Origin: a virus
Strand: one strand, 5' to 3'
Virus record (IMG/VR): IMGVR_UViG_3300050821_010701
Span: 1-57,794 of that record
Length of the DNA: 57,794 nucleotides
The position numbers were made by a program, and so were the translations under genes. Every line of letters begins with the position of its first letter. Positions within the stretch are counted from its first letter, which is position 1. This document shows, piece after piece, positions 1-8,056 of this stretch. The notes below the pieces were generated by a model. That model did no database searches and was not told the DNA's origin. It was given only the letters and a program-made list of their open reading frames with translations.

Positions 1-302
1 TCGGTGACGTAGGTCATCGCCGCGAGCGTCAGCGGCGAGATGCCGATCTCGGTCGAGCGCAGGATGATCGCCCAGCAGCCGCCGACGTTGCCCTGCAGCC
101 AGGGCGGCAGCAACGGACCGGCCGTGGCCATCAGCTTCGCCGCCTCCGCCATCTGGAACGCGTTCTCGAACTTCAGGCCGCCCTCGCGCATCGGCACCAT
201 CGAGGTGCGCTCGGCATCGAGCACCTTGCCGATCTTGCCCTCAGCGAGATCACGCCGGGTGACGCGACTGGTGTCTGGTTCGTTGTCGACGACGTCGTTC
301 AT
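1..302 (-). CDS. RecT-like single-strand annealing protein (3' part missing)
   Basis: The first 100 residues are present; the rest lies outside the left edge. RecT-family proteins anneal single-stranded DNA for phage recombination and end repair. The visible part has the family's N-terminal core: a run beginning LKFENAFQMAEAAKLMA, then LPPWLQGNVGGCWAI and a block ending ISPLTLAAMTYVT. This matches the usual pattern of a membership helix, a 'P-LQG---C-A' segment and the 'G--P-A---TYV' strand. The ATG overlaps the stop of the ParB-like gene by ATGA, so translation is probably coupled. A RecE-like nuclease lies two genes upstream, which supports a RecE/RecT-type pair. Family assignment is by recalled motif only. 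Confidence 0.8.
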   Translation of the reverse strand, partial: MNDVVDNEPDTSRVTRRDLAEGKIGKVLDAERTSMVPMREGGLKFENAFQMAEAAKLMATAGPLLPPWLQGNVGGCWAIILRSTEIGISPLTLAAMTYVT

Positions 303-1273
303 GATACGGCCCAAGCTGGTTTCGGAAACAACGGGTTTTCGATTTTCTCTTGGCGCAGCCGATCGCCGAACATCGCGCGCAGGCGGCGATAGCAGGGCAT
401 GCGATGGAAGTCGGTGAGGATGCGACCACCGAGCCAGTCGATGTAGTCGCCGTTCTCCGAAACCGCCATCAGGCACTTCTTGAACTGGTCCTGCGTAAGC
501 ACGGTGGCGCGCTTGCTGCGATCAGGATCGATCACAATGCGACGATACATCCACATGGTGATCCCGAGGTTGAGGCTGTTCCAGAGCCGACCGTAGGCGG
601 CGTCACGGCCCCAGGCTTGGTTCGCAACGTGCAAAATCTTGCAGAGGTTTGTGACTTCAGCATCGTCCATCTGCTTGGCGATCTGTGATGCAGTCTGTCC
701 ACTCAGACTCCGTGTCGGAGTTTCATTACGTGAGCCTGCCCAAAGCTGGACCGCATTCGACATCGAGAGGATCGGCGCGTACTCGTTGCCGCGCCGGATT
801 TGATCGTAGCCAACAAACGGGCACGTCTTGCGGATAACCTGCAGCGCGTGACTCGATGCCTCCTGGCCGCGCAAAACATCGTCGGGGCGCATGCGGACTA
901 GCACCTGCTGCTGCCTCACAAACTCTTCGGCCATCTCGGCGACGCTATCAAAGGTGCAGGTACGGACGTCGGCGATCGCCTCCGGCAGCTCCGTCATCTT
1001 GAACGCCTCGATGCGGTGCTGACCGTCGACGATGTAGGTCGTCTTGTCGTTGTGCAGCTTGCCGAGCGTAATCACGCCCTGGATGAAACCGCCGTTGATC
1101 TTTAACTCCTCGGCCACTGCGCGCACCTTATTGTTGACCATCAACGGACGCTGGAACGGCGGCACCACCCAGACCAGCGCGTCCTCGCGGGTGAACAGCA
1201 TGGTCTCCATCTTGGAGATCGCAGACTTCGGGATGGCGCGGCCAGGGCGCTTGGCAATTTGGGCTACTGTCAT
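299..1273 (-). CDS. ParB/DGQHR-domain protein between the recombination genes
   Basis: A 324-residue protein. Near residue 90 it has the motif YIVDGQHRIEAF, the signature of ParB/sulfiredoxin-fold and DGQHR proteins, preceded by a PPFQRPL segment typical of that fold. Such domains bind DNA or nucleotide and some are nucleases. The rest (a tryptophan-rich C-terminal half) is not recognised. The ATG at 1273 was chosen over upstream in-frame codons because GAGGA sits 5-6 bases before it. It starts 8 bp after the nuclease gene and overlaps the RecT start. The position between RecE-like and RecT-like genes suggests a role in recombination or replication initiation; this is inference. Confidence 0.7.
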   Translation of the reverse strand: MTVAQIAKRPGRAIPKSAISKMETMLFTREDALVWVVPPFQRPLMVNNKVRAVAEELKINGGFIQGVITLGKLHNDKTTYIVDGQHRIEAFKMTELPEAIADVRTCTFDSVAEMAEEFVRQQQVLVRMRPDDVLRGQEASSHALQVIRKTCPFVGYDQIRRGNEYAPILSMSNAVQLWAGSRNETPTRSLSGQTASQIAKQMDDAEVTNLCKILHVANQAWGRDAAYGRLWNSLNLGITMWMYRRIVIDPDRSKRATVLTQDQFKKCLMAVSENGDYIDWLGGRILTDFHRMPCYRRLRAMFGDRLRQEKIENPLFPKPAWAVS

Positions 1274-1281
1274 GCGGGTCC

Positions 1282-2214
1282 TCATGCTGCTTCGCGGAGC
1301 TGGAGCGCGATACGTTCGTCGATCTGCTTGCGCTTCCAATCCGGCAGGTCGATATATTCGGCGTCGGCGCGATCATCGCCAGGCCCCGGCCACACGCCGG
1401 AGGCGAGGCAATCAGCAAAGGCGCGGATCGCCACCCGATTCATCCTGGTGCCGCGCTGAATATCCTCGTCCTTCAACTGCTGCGCGCGCACGCAATGCGG
1501 CGGCTCGGTCTCCACCCACAACAGCGTGAAGGTCGATGCCTCGATACCGAGCGCGTCGGCACCTTCCATCACGAGTGCGGCCTGCTGCACATAGCCGTAA
1601 TTGGCGAGCGCGTTCTGCAGATCGTGATACATCACCGAGCGCGTCGTCTTCAGGTCGGAGAAGTCGCCGCTATCGTTCGGGATCGCGTCGGGCCGCGCCT
1701 TCAACCAGAGCCCGGTTTCCTTGTCCTTCCAGAACAGCGAGCGTTCGATCAGGCCGTCGAGCGCACCGGCCTTGAACAGCGGAAACTCGCCGAGCGCAAA
1801 TCCCATACCCCTGATCTGCTCGACCTGGCCGGAGGTGAGCACCGACTTGCCCTCGCGCTTCCTGGCCTTGAGCCAGTTCTTGCACTCCGTGCGATTGCCC
1901 TGCCATTTCAGGCCTTCGAGCGTTTCCGGCCGCACCACGAATTCGTTGGCGAAGTTGACCTGCTGGCAGATCAGGTGATGCGTGGCGCGGCCGAGGATGA
2001 ACGCCTCGCTCTCCTCTTCCTCAATCCGCTTCGGGTTGAGGGCCGATCGCGCCCAACAATGCGCCGGTGACTTGTCGAACAGGTGTCGGAGCGAGGTCGA
2101 CGATACGCTCGGGCCATCGGCGATGTCGCCGCGATGGTAATGCACCAGCGGCAGGTCGCGATAAATCCCCGGCGCGACAATAGGCGCGCCGTCCCATCGA
2201 TGTTGGTCGATCAT
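1282..2214 (-). CDS. RecE-like PD-(D/E)XK exonuclease
   Basis: A 310-residue protein resembling phage exodeoxyribonuclease VIII-type (DUF3799) nucleases. Visible elements are an N-terminal 'SSTSLRHLFDKSPAHCW' segment, FILGRATHHLI near residue 95, and the nuclease core LKARPDAIPNDSGDFSDLKTTRS near residue 170, where the D...DLK residues fit the PD-(D/E)XK active site. Enzymes of this type resect double-stranded ends to give single strands for the RecT-like partner encoded downstream. No clear Shine-Dalgarno precedes the ATG at 2214; the reading frame closes just upstream, so no earlier start is available. A GTC-type box lies 64 bp upstream. Confidence 0.75.
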   Translation of the reverse strand: MIDQHRWDGAPIVAPGIYRDLPLVHYHRGDIADGPSVSSTSLRHLFDKSPAHCWARSALNPKRIEEEESEAFILGRATHHLICQQVNFANEFVVRPETLEGLKWQGNRTECKNWLKARKREGKSVLTSGQVEQIRGMGFALGEFPLFKAGALDGLIERSLFWKDKETGLWLKARPDAIPNDSGDFSDLKTTRSVMYHDLQNALANYGYVQQAALVMEGADALGIEASTFTLLWVETEPPHCVRAQQLKDEDIQRGTRMNRVAIRAFADCLASGVWPGPGDDRADAEYIDLPDWKRKQIDERIALQLREAA

Positions 2215-2275
2215 GGGGAAGGGTACTCAAGGTTACACAAGTCGGCGCGCAGTCTGCGCAGAAAAAAAACGCCTG

Positions 2276-2449
2276 TCAGTTCAAAACGAGACTCTCGGAT
2301 GCAGATTCTTTCTCGGCCAAAACTTCAGCGCAAAGTTTTGTCTGCAGGTCGAGCACAACTTTCTGATCTTCGGCCAACCGCGTCCTAGCCCGCGTAATCA
2401 TTGCCTTTGCGAGGTCTCTGGCAATGGCGGCGACGGACTGGTCTGACAT
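2276..2449 (-). CDS. small helical protein, 57 aa
   Basis: Starts MSDQSVAAIARDLAKAMI and ends in SESLVLN. The sequence is almost wholly alpha-helical and charged, with no recognised domain. An AGGA element 8-9 bases upstream supports the ATG at 2449. It would be the first gene of the leftward recombination operon. The last codons coincide with a GTC-type regulatory box. An 8-bp perfect inverted repeat (2318-2325 and 2333-2340) lies within the coding sequence. Function unknown. Confidence 0.5.
   Translation of the reverse strand: MSDQSVAAIARDLAKAMITRARTRLAEDQKVVLDLQTKLCAEVLAEKESASESLVLN
2279..2292. promoter_or_regulatory. GTC-type box (GTTCAAAACGAGAC)
   Basis: One of six copies of a 14-bp motif, consensus GTCCAAAANNAGAC. 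It lies 64 bp upstream of the RecE-like gene. This copy is the only one whose orientation is opposite to the gene it precedes. The flanks (ACTCT after the box) match the copy at 50689. Confidence 0.45.
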
Positions 2450-2484
2450 GATGCGGTATCCTGAATGCGTTTTCGGCGGTGAAA

Positions 2485-2514
2485 ATATCTGCGCCGGATT
2501 TTTGGTTTTGGCAA
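2485..2514 (-). promoter_or_regulatory. possible leftward sigma70-type promoter
   Basis: On the minus strand TTGCCA (2514-2509) is followed after 18 bp by AGATAT (2490-2485), about 36 bp before the ATG at 2449. The match is partial; this is a guess from spacing and position. Confidence 0.3.
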
Positions 2515-2580
2515 CGGCCGGAGGCCGGGTTTATTTTCCCGTTACAGTCCGGAGTGCCGGATAGGCAAGCACCCGGCGAT

Positions 2581-2635
2581 CCTGTTAACCAATTACAGGT
2601 CTATCCAATCTGCCTAACACAGGCATCCCTGTTAG
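2581..2635. promoter_or_regulatory. paired dyad operators
   Basis: Two adjacent dyads: CCTGT (2581-2585) with ACAGG (2595-2599), and CTAACA (2614-2619) with TGTTAG (2630-2635). They share TGTTA/TAACA half-sites, so one regulator could bind both. Located between divergent early operons. Confidence 0.5.
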
Positions 2636-2695
2636 AGATTTAGTTACTACTGTCCGGGCGCACGCGCGAGTGCAGATTTCGTGCCACGCATCTTT

Positions 2696-2745
2696 GTTAC
2701 ATCCAAAACTTTTTATGTAACGCGCCGTCACGCGACAGATGTAAC
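2696..2745. promoter_or_regulatory. three GTTACAT half-sites
   Basis: GTTACAT at 2696-2702 and its complement ATGTAAC at 2715-2721 form a perfect 7-bp inverted repeat; a third ATGTAAC lies at 2739-2745, 24 bp further on. A related GTTACAG occurs at 2541-2547. These look like operators upstream of the Cro-like gene; the binding protein is unknown. Confidence 0.5.
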
Positions 2746-2900
2746 GGGTGGCGAAAATAGCCCAGCGAATAGTTGCATCGCCTTGGGCGCAAAAGAGAAA
2801 AGCCCATTACGCGCACAACTAGACACCTCGTGATGCTTGACGCTTCGCTCTTCGCTTCGGTAGGCGTGTGAGTCCCGCCTTCAACGATGAGGTCCTGCCG

Positions 2901-3161
2901 ATGAACGTCAATGGTGAAAGAAAACCGCCAGGACGCCCGGCAAAACCGCGCAAGGACCCCACCATGCGCTTCATCGCCAAGCGGCAGCTCTGGGATGCGG
3001 TCGCACTCCAGTGCGGCATCACGGTCACCGCCGTCCGTTGCTGGCGCCGTGTGCCCGCCGAACGCGTGCGCGACGTCGAACGCGCGATCGGCCGCCCCAG
3101 AAGCCAAATCCGGCCCGATCTCTACCGACGAAACCCCAACCCCGAAGTGAGGAGTGCGTAA
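2901..3161 (+). CDS. Cro/YdaS-like helix-turn-helix regulator
   Basis: An 86-residue basic protein. The block from about residue 30 to 70 (QLWDAVALQCGITVTAVRCW, then VPAERVRDVERAIGRPRSQIRPDLY) has the typical layout of Cro/YdaS-type regulators: a helix-turn-helix followed by 'R-P----D--Y'. The ATG at 2901 is preferred over a GTG at 2868 because GAGG lies 8 bases before it. It is the first gene of the rightward early operon, next to the dyads at 2581-2745, and probably controls them. The N-terminal 20 residues are Lys/Arg/Pro-rich. Confidence 0.75.
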   Translation: MNVNGERKPPGRPAKPRKDPTMRFIAKRQLWDAVALQCGITVTAVRCWRRVPAERVRDVERAIGRPRSQIRPDLYRRNPNPEVRSA

Positions 3162-3162
3162 C

Positions 3163-3549
3163 ATGGCGAAGCCCGCAACCGAGAACAGCAACACGCCCGA
3201 TCCTGTCGATGTGCAGGGCGCGGTCGCGTCGATCGAAAAACACCACTCCGATCTGCTGTCGGAGCGTGGCATCTACATGCAGAAATGCAAGCGAATTCGC
3301 GATTCGATGGCGGTCGATTATGAGCACGCGGGCGACAAGGGGATCAGCAAGAAGTTGCTGAAGACGATCATCAAAGAACGCGAGCTGGAGCGGAAGATCG
3401 CGGGACTAACCGACGATCTGGAATTCGACGAGCAGGCCGAGCGCGAGATGCTGATCGAGAAGCTCGGCGATTTTGCCAACCTGCCGCTCGGTCAGGCGGC
3501 GGTAGCGCGCGCCGACGGGAAGTCGACGCTGGCCGGTGTCGGTGCGTAA
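3163..3549 (+). CDS. GapR-like (DUF2312-type) DNA-associated protein, tentative
   Basis: A 128-residue, strongly helical charged protein. The segment around residues 60-110 (GISKKLLKTIIKERELERKI, then LDFA-like helices ending LPLGQAA) resembles the 'G-----LR-I---R' and C-terminal helix pattern of GapR, an alphaproteobacterial protein that binds overtwisted DNA. The match is loose and length is greater than that of GapR (about 90 aa). GAGGAG 8 bases upstream fixes the ATG at 3163. It starts one base after the Cro-like stop. Likely a replication or nucleoid accessory; function not proven. Confidence 0.5.
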   Translation: MAKPATENSNTPDPVDVQGAVASIEKHHSDLLSERGIYMQKCKRIRDSMAVDYEHAGDKGISKKLLKTIIKERELERKIAGLTDDLEFDEQAEREMLIEKLGDFANLPLGQAAVARADGKSTLAGVGA

Positions 3550-3552
3550 ACC

Positions 3553-4026
3553 ATGGACGCGATCCCGATGGCCAACCCGGCGGTCTTCCGCAACAAGACT
3601 GACCTGAAAAGATTTGTCCGACACCATGACGGTGCGTCGGACGATGCCTTGGTCGAGGCGATCAATATCAAGCTCAACCTTTCCGTCTCTGCGACGAACG
3701 AAGGCCGTCATCACCGGCTCGACGCCGGGCGCATGCTTCTGGACCTGCGTAAACAAATCGAAACGGAGCATGACGATTGGTGGAAGTGGCAGCGCGGCAA
3801 GTTCAACCGCAGCCGCAAGGACATCGAAAAGCTGATGGCGATGGCGCGCGCGAACGATCCCGAGGCGGCGGCGGAGGAGGTTAAAGCCAAGGATAGGGCG
3901 CGCAAGGCGGTTGGCGCGGAGTTCCGCGCCAGTCATCCCATCGACCATATTCTGAAATTGGTGCGCGCGCTCACCGATGACCAGCGCGCTGAACTGTTTA
4001 CCAAACTGAAGGAGGAGTACCAGTGA
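3553..4026 (+). CDS. DUF3102-like phage protein
   Basis: A 157-residue protein. The middle reads HHRLDAGRMLLDLRKQIE, then WWKWQRGKFNRSRKDIEKLMAMA, then DPEAAAEEVKAKDRARK. This order (a helix with 'AG--LL-LR', a W-rich step, then a 'SRR-I-KLM-IA' helix) resembles DUF3102-type proteins found in phages and plasmids, which have a presumed DNA-binding role. The first ATG after the previous stop was used; the ribosome-binding site is weak. Its stop overlaps the next start (GTGA). Confidence 0.55.
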   Translation: MDAIPMANPAVFRNKTDLKRFVRHHDGASDDALVEAINIKLNLSVSATNEGRHHRLDAGRMLLDLRKQIETEHDDWWKWQRGKFNRSRKDIEKLMAMARANDPEAAAEEVKAKDRARKAVGAEFRASHPIDHILKLVRALTDDQRAELFTKLKEEYQ

Positions 4027-4496
4027 AGCAACTTATCAGGAAAATAAAGACCGTCGAGACGTTGAAGTTTCGTGTCCACACCACGCAACAGGATATTTCG
4101 GACGGCGAGTGTCGCCTAGCAACCAAGTGCATGGAGAAGGTCGCGATCGCAAGGACACTGCAGAAGCATCTCAATCTCAGTGATGATGAGACCAGGCGGC
4201 TGCATGTACGCGTCGATGCAGGTCACGTCACCTTTAACCACGCCGGGTCGAAGTGGCAGGCAGATACACCCAGAGTCGCTAAAGACGCTCTGATCAAATT
4301 CGACATCGGGAAACACCACGTGAGGCCGCACAGTTACACCGTTAGCGCGACCAAAAAAGGCAAAGTTAGACCCATGACGGAGGAGCGGCAAAAACAGATC
4401 AGAGTCGCGCGCGCCAAGCGGGTCAGGGAAGGTCGACCTGACCGACCGTATTCTGATCGGGTCACCCTGCGTCATAGGATTGTTGGTTTCGCGTGA
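4023..4496 (+). CDS. unknown basic protein, 157 aa
   Basis: Begins at a GTG that overlaps the previous stop (GTGA). The protein is basic, with a C-terminal Arg/Lys-rich stretch (RVREGRPDRPYSDRV), and has no domain I recognise. Base composition is slightly more AT-rich than the flanking genes. It sits between the DUF3102-like and the resolvase genes, so a DNA-related role is possible. Confidence 0.6.
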   Translation: MKQLIRKIKTVETLKFRVHTTQQDISDGECRLATKCMEKVAIARTLQKHLNLSDDETRRLHVRVDAGHVTFNHAGSKWQADTPRVAKDALIKFDIGKHHVRPHSYTVSATKKGKVRPMTEERQKQIRVARAKRVREGRPDRPYSDRVTLRHRIVGFA

Positions 4497-4508
4497 GGTA
4501 ACCCCTTT

Positions 4509-5036
4509 GTGATTATTCTCGCCCTCGACCTCGCATCAACCTCGGGCTGGGCCGTCGGCGAGCCAGGTGGCACCCCGGCGCATGGATCGGTCCGCTTCGC
4601 CAGCGCGGGGGCCTGCCATGAGGCGATCTTCGCCAACGCGCTGAAGTGGGCGAGCGACAAGACCGCGTTCTACGAGCCATCGCTGATCGTCTGGGAGGCA
4701 CCGATGCCGACATCATTCCGAAGGGGCAACAGCAACGTCAACACCACGACGCTGCTATACGGGCTTCCCGCCGTGATCGGCGCGGTCGCCTACCTGCGCG
4801 GCGTCTTCGATATCCGGAAGGCGACGACGCGCGACGTGCGGCTCCACTTCATTGGCGAGAACCCGAAGGGCCACATTGGCAAGAAGCTCGTGATGCGTCA
4901 GTGCGCCGCGATGGGGTGGGATGTGACAGACGACAACGAGGCCGATGCGCTCGCGACCTGGCACTACATGTGCTCGCTGATCGAACCGAAGTTGGCGCTA
5001 CGGCCGACGCCGCTGTTCGGCCGAGCGCGTCTATGA
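4509..5036 (+). CDS. RuvC-like Holliday junction resolvase
   Basis: A 175-residue RNase H-fold protein. The first strand has the catalytic aspartate in ILALDLASTSGWAVG (residues 3-17). The second acidic position is VWEAP near residue 61, and the last is DDNEADALATW near residue 142, the usual C-terminal acidic pair. This is the pattern of phage RuvC-like resolvases that cut branched DNA before packaging. Translation starts at GTG 4509 with GAGG upstream. Its last four bases overlap the next gene (ATGA). Confidence 0.8.
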   Translation: MIILALDLASTSGWAVGEPGGTPAHGSVRFASAGACHEAIFANALKWASDKTAFYEPSLIVWEAPMPTSFRRGNSNVNTTTLLYGLPAVIGAVAYLRGVFDIRKATTRDVRLHFIGENPKGHIGKKLVMRQCAAMGWDVTDDNEADALATWHYMCSLIEPKLALRPTPLFGRARL

Positions 5037-5338
5037 AAATCACCTGCCCCTGCTGCCAAGGCTCTGGCGAGATCGAGGAGATGAGCCCCGTGTATCTGCC
5101 GCCGCTACAATATCGGGTATGGGACATCGTGCGGCGGGCTGGCGCAGGCATCCCGATGGCGACGCTGGTCGACAAGGTCTACGCAGACCGCGTCAACGGC
5201 GGCCCGACCCACGGGAAGACGTCGGTCTATGTCTCGATCTACCACCTCAATCAACGTCTGAAGGAAACGGGCCAACGGGTTTCGATCCGAGGCTCGGTCT
5301 GCCGTCTTGAAACAACGCAACCCGTGCGCAATGGTTAA
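5033..5338 (+). CDS. zinc-finger plus winged-helix-like small protein
   Basis: 101 residues. The N-terminus MKITCPCCQGSGEIEE holds a CxxC pair of the kind seen in short zinc fingers. The remainder (LQYRVWDIVRRAGAGI through VYVSIYHLNQRL) looks like a winged helix, with a conserved 'V---I--LN--L' recognition helix. Overlaps its neighbours on both sides by 4 and 1 bases (ATGA, TAATG), so it is translated with the resolvase and primase-helicase genes. Probably DNA-binding. Confidence 0.65.
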   Translation: MKITCPCCQGSGEIEEMSPVYLPPLQYRVWDIVRRAGAGIPMATLVDKVYADRVNGGPTHGKTSVYVSIYHLNQRLKETGQRVSIRGSVCRLETTQPVRNG

Positions 5339-7302
5339 TGAGCATCACGCCACAAAGCGGGAGCCACCCGTTTGACTCCGCCATGCCCGAGGTCGCCGAG
5401 GCTCTCCTCGGCACGCCGAACGGGCAGTTGTCGCGCGAGGGGCACCTGCGCTACGGCACCCACGGCTCGCTGCACATCGATCTCGCTACCGGCACCTTCT
5501 ACGATCACGAAACCAAGAGCGGCGGCGGCGTCCTCGATCTGATCTCCAGAGAGACCGGGCGCGACCAGAAGGGTGCCGTCGAGTGGATGCGCGAGCACGG
5601 CTACCTCGAACCGGAGAGTCGGCCGTTGAACGGCAAGAGCGCACCGACTCTCGGCAAGCTAGTCGCCACCTATGACTACACCGACGAGAATGACGAGCTG
5701 ATCTTTCAGGTTGTGCGGTATGAACCGAAGACGTTCCGGCAGCGGCGCCGGGATGAGACCGGCGCCTGGTCGTGGTCGGTGAAGGGCGTGCGCCAAGTGC
5801 CCTACCGGTTGCCCGCACTGATCGAGGCCATCGCCAATGACAGGACGGTCTTCATCGTTGAGGGAGAGAAGGATGCCGACAACCTTGCCAAGTGGAACAT
5901 CCCCGCTACGTCCAACGCTGGTGGCGCTGGAAAATGGCACGCTGAATTTGCCGAACTGTTCCGTGGCGCAGATGTGGTTGTTATACCGCACAATGACCAA
6001 GCAGGGCGCGATCATGCGACGATGGTTTGCGCCTCTCTGCTTGGTGTTGGGCGTCAAATACGGTGTTTGGCGTTGCCAGGACTGCCCGAAAAGGGCGACG
6101 TGTCCAGTTGGATCATGGATGGTGGGACGGTCGAGACGTTCCACGCGTTGGTAGCGCGCGCACCCGAATGGTCGGCCAACGCCTTCGTCTCAAAATTCGG
6201 CGCGCTGCGGTGGGAGCAGATCGGCACCGGCGACGTCGCGGGCCTCTATCCATGGCTGATCGAGGACATTATTCCGCTCAACGATATCTCGATGGCGTTC
6301 GGCCACACCGGCACCGGGAAAAGTTTCAATATGTTCGACATGGCGATGTGCGTGGCGCGCGGCATCCCGTTCAACGGCCGCAATGTCGAGCCGGGCCTCG
6401 TGATCTATGTCGCGGCCGAGGCGGGCAAGGGATTCGCCAAGCGCAAGATCGCTTACGCGGTTCACCATCAACTGCATCCAACCGATCCGATCCCGTTCGT
6501 GCTGATGACCAAGCGGCCGAACTTCTTTCAGGACGATGCCGATGTGATGGCGCTGATCGCGGAGATCACCACGATCGCCGCAACCTATCAGGTGCGGCTG
6601 GTCCTGATCGTGGTCGACACCATGTCAGCCATCACCCAGGGCATGGACGAGATTTCCGGCCGGGATCAGTCGATGGTGCGCAAGCGGCTTCTCATGCTGC
6701 AGGAGCATTTTGGAGCCGCCGTGGTCGTCGTGCATCACAAGCCGAAGGACGGCAACGGGCCGCGCGGCCATGGCTCCCAATCGGCGGACATCGAGACCAC
6801 CATCGAGTTCGAGACCCTGGATGAGCGCCATCGCGCCACCGTGCGCAAGCAGCGCGAGGGCAAGAAGGGCATCACCTGGGAATTCCGGTTGTCCGTGGTT
6901 GAAGTGGGAAGGAACCGTTGGGGCAACCCGGAAACATCGTGCGTCGTGCTGCCGCTGCGGTCCGATCGCAAGGCCGAGGTCACCGGCTTCCGCGCCACCC
7001 CGACCGAGCTGCTCTTCATGCGCGCGCTCTTTGACGCGCTGGTCGATCATCCATCTCCCCCTCCGGCGGGCCTGCCGCCATCTATCACCAAGGTGGTCGA
7101 GCAGCGCCACGTCCGCGTCAACATGCGCGAGCGCGTGATCCCGGCGCATGAGGATTCATCTATCGCCGACGGACGCTTCCGCACCGCGTTCTCCCGCGCA
7201 GGAGCAAAACTGCGCGATGGCGGGGTGATCGGGGTGCAGGGAAATTTGTTGTGGCCGACGGGGAAGCCGGTGCATGGTCTCACCGTGGGACCGATGCCGT
7301 GA
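5338..7302 (+). CDS. Toprim primase-helicase (AAA/RecA-fold)
   Basis: A 654-residue replicative protein. The N-terminal part (about 1-90) resembles the fold around phage primase zinc domains but lacks a clear Cys4 motif. Toprim motifs follow: VFIVEGEKDADNL near residue 168 and ADVVVIPHNDQAGRDH near 210. A RecA-like ATPase follows, with Walker A FGHTGTGKSF near 322, a Walker B-like LVLIVVDTMSA near 425 and VVVVHHKPKDG near 465 (RepA/AAA_25 type). The C-terminal 100 residues look like a winged helix. It would prime and unwind DNA at the fork. It starts one base inside the previous stop. Confidence 0.85.
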   Translation: MSITPQSGSHPFDSAMPEVAEALLGTPNGQLSREGHLRYGTHGSLHIDLATGTFYDHETKSGGGVLDLISRETGRDQKGAVEWMREHGYLEPESRPLNGKSAPTLGKLVATYDYTDENDELIFQVVRYEPKTFRQRRRDETGAWSWSVKGVRQVPYRLPALIEAIANDRTVFIVEGEKDADNLAKWNIPATSNAGGAGKWHAEFAELFRGADVVVIPHNDQAGRDHATMVCASLLGVGRQIRCLALPGLPEKGDVSSWIMDGGTVETFHALVARAPEWSANAFVSKFGALRWEQIGTGDVAGLYPWLIEDIIPLNDISMAFGHTGTGKSFNMFDMAMCVARGIPFNGRNVEPGLVIYVAAEAGKGFAKRKIAYAVHHQLHPTDPIPFVLMTKRPNFFQDDADVMALIAEITTIAATYQVRLVLIVVDTMSAITQGMDEISGRDQSMVRKRLLMLQEHFGAAVVVVHHKPKDGNGPRGHGSQSADIETTIEFETLDERHRATVRKQREGKKGITWEFRLSVVEVGRNRWGNPETSCVVLPLRSDRKAEVTGFRATPTELLFMRALFDALVDHPSPPPAGLPPSITKVVEQRHVRVNMRERVIPAHEDSSIADGRFRTAFSRAGAKLRDGGVIGVQGNLLWPTGKPVHGLTVGPMP

Positions 7303-7362
7303 CAAACCCGCTCGAACCTCTTGGACTTTCATCTGGGCCGCGAGCCATTGAAGGAGGATGCG

Positions 7363-7644
7363 ATGAGTCTGAAACCGCAAAACCTGATCCAGGCCGCCGA
7401 GGCCGACCTCCGGCGCCGCGAGCGCAATGTCGCTCGCCACAAAGGGCTTCCGTTGGGCGGCTTCGGCCTGAAGACCGAGCAATACGCCTTCCATGCGCCG
7501 CATGTTCGAAGGGCGAGGGATGCGAAGCATCTCTTGGAGATGGCGCTCAAGCGGCCGGGTGCAGCCAGCAAATCGACGAAGAGAAATACCCGCCTGATCT
7601 ATGGTGACGCGGCTCTCCTCGCCCATGCGATCGGAATCGCGTGA
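7363..7644 (+). CDS. unknown basic protein, 93 aa
   Basis: The start at 7363 follows a strong AAGGAGG six bases upstream, which decides against an in-frame TTG at 7321. The N-terminus is a basic helix (MSLKPQNLIQAAEADLRRRE), followed by a Gly-rich segment and another basic helix. No domain recognised. It lies 60 bp after the primase-helicase and closes the replication group. Confidence 0.6.
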   Translation: MSLKPQNLIQAAEADLRRRERNVARHKGLPLGGFGLKTEQYAFHAPHVRRARDAKHLLEMALKRPGAASKSTKRNTRLIYGDAALLAHAIGIA

Positions 7645-7726
7645 AAGCATGTTTTGAAATTATTTTCTTCAATGATCTCGGTCGAGAGTCGCCGCTAAGT
7701 CATTGATGTTTGTCGCACGCGAAAAA

Positions 7727-7750
7727 GTCCAAAACGAGACATGGTATAAT
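7727..7750 (+). promoter_or_regulatory. promoter with GTC-type box and TATAAT
   Basis: GTCCAAAACGAGAC (7727-7740) is followed after 4 bp by a perfect -10 hexamer TATAAT (7745-7750). There is no good -35 hexamer at the right spacing; the box occupies that place. This is expected if the box binds an activator or alternative factor, or a repressor that covers the -35 region. It lies 74 bp before the gene at 7815. Confidence 0.6.
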
Positions 7751-7814
7751 ATCGGTGTCGAACGAGATTCCCTCGCTCGACGGGTTGTTTGAAATTCAAA
7801 TCAGGAGAACCGGT

Positions 7815-8048
7815 ATGCAATCGGATATGATGACGTCTATCCGCAAATACTTCACGGTTGAGACCGCGCCGCGTCAGCCGAAGAAGTGGCTCGTGACCTG
7901 CGAAAAGTGCGACAGCATGTGGCACCTCGACAAGGACTCAAAGCACCCCGGCAATGTGCTCCATCTATTGAACCACGCCAGGAGCCACGACGTAAAGAAA
8001 CCGAATGGCAAGCGTAAACAGGCCGCTCTGGATGCACTCAACGAGTGA
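7815..8048 (+). CDS. small Cys/His zinc-finger-like protein, 77 aa
   Basis: AGGAGA six bases upstream supports the ATG at 7815. The protein has CEKC near residue 29 and a later HLLNHARSH, a CxxC...HxxxH arrangement that could bind zinc. It has its own promoter, with a perfect TATAAT, and its own terminator, so it forms a single-gene unit at the boundary between early and late regions. Function unknown; a regulator is plausible. Confidence 0.65.
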   Translation: MQSDMMTSIRKYFTVETAPRQPKKWLVTCEKCDSMWHLDKDSKHPGNVLHLLNHARSHDVKKPNGKRKQAALDALNE

Positions 8049-8056
8049 TAACCAGC

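Larger units (their letters stand above)
2450..2900. promoter_or_regulatory. divergent control region between leftward and rightward early operons
   Basis: About 450 bp without a convincing gene, between the leftward small gene at 2449 and the rightward Cro-like gene at 2901. It holds several dyads and half-sites (listed separately), as expected of an operator region for a phage repressor/Cro switch. The right part (2745-2870) shows no further structure that I can identify. Confidence 0.6.

Noticed and set aside
5279-6824. Long alternative frames over the primase-helicase gene
   Set aside because: Composition and motifs (Toprim, Walker A) support only one frame.
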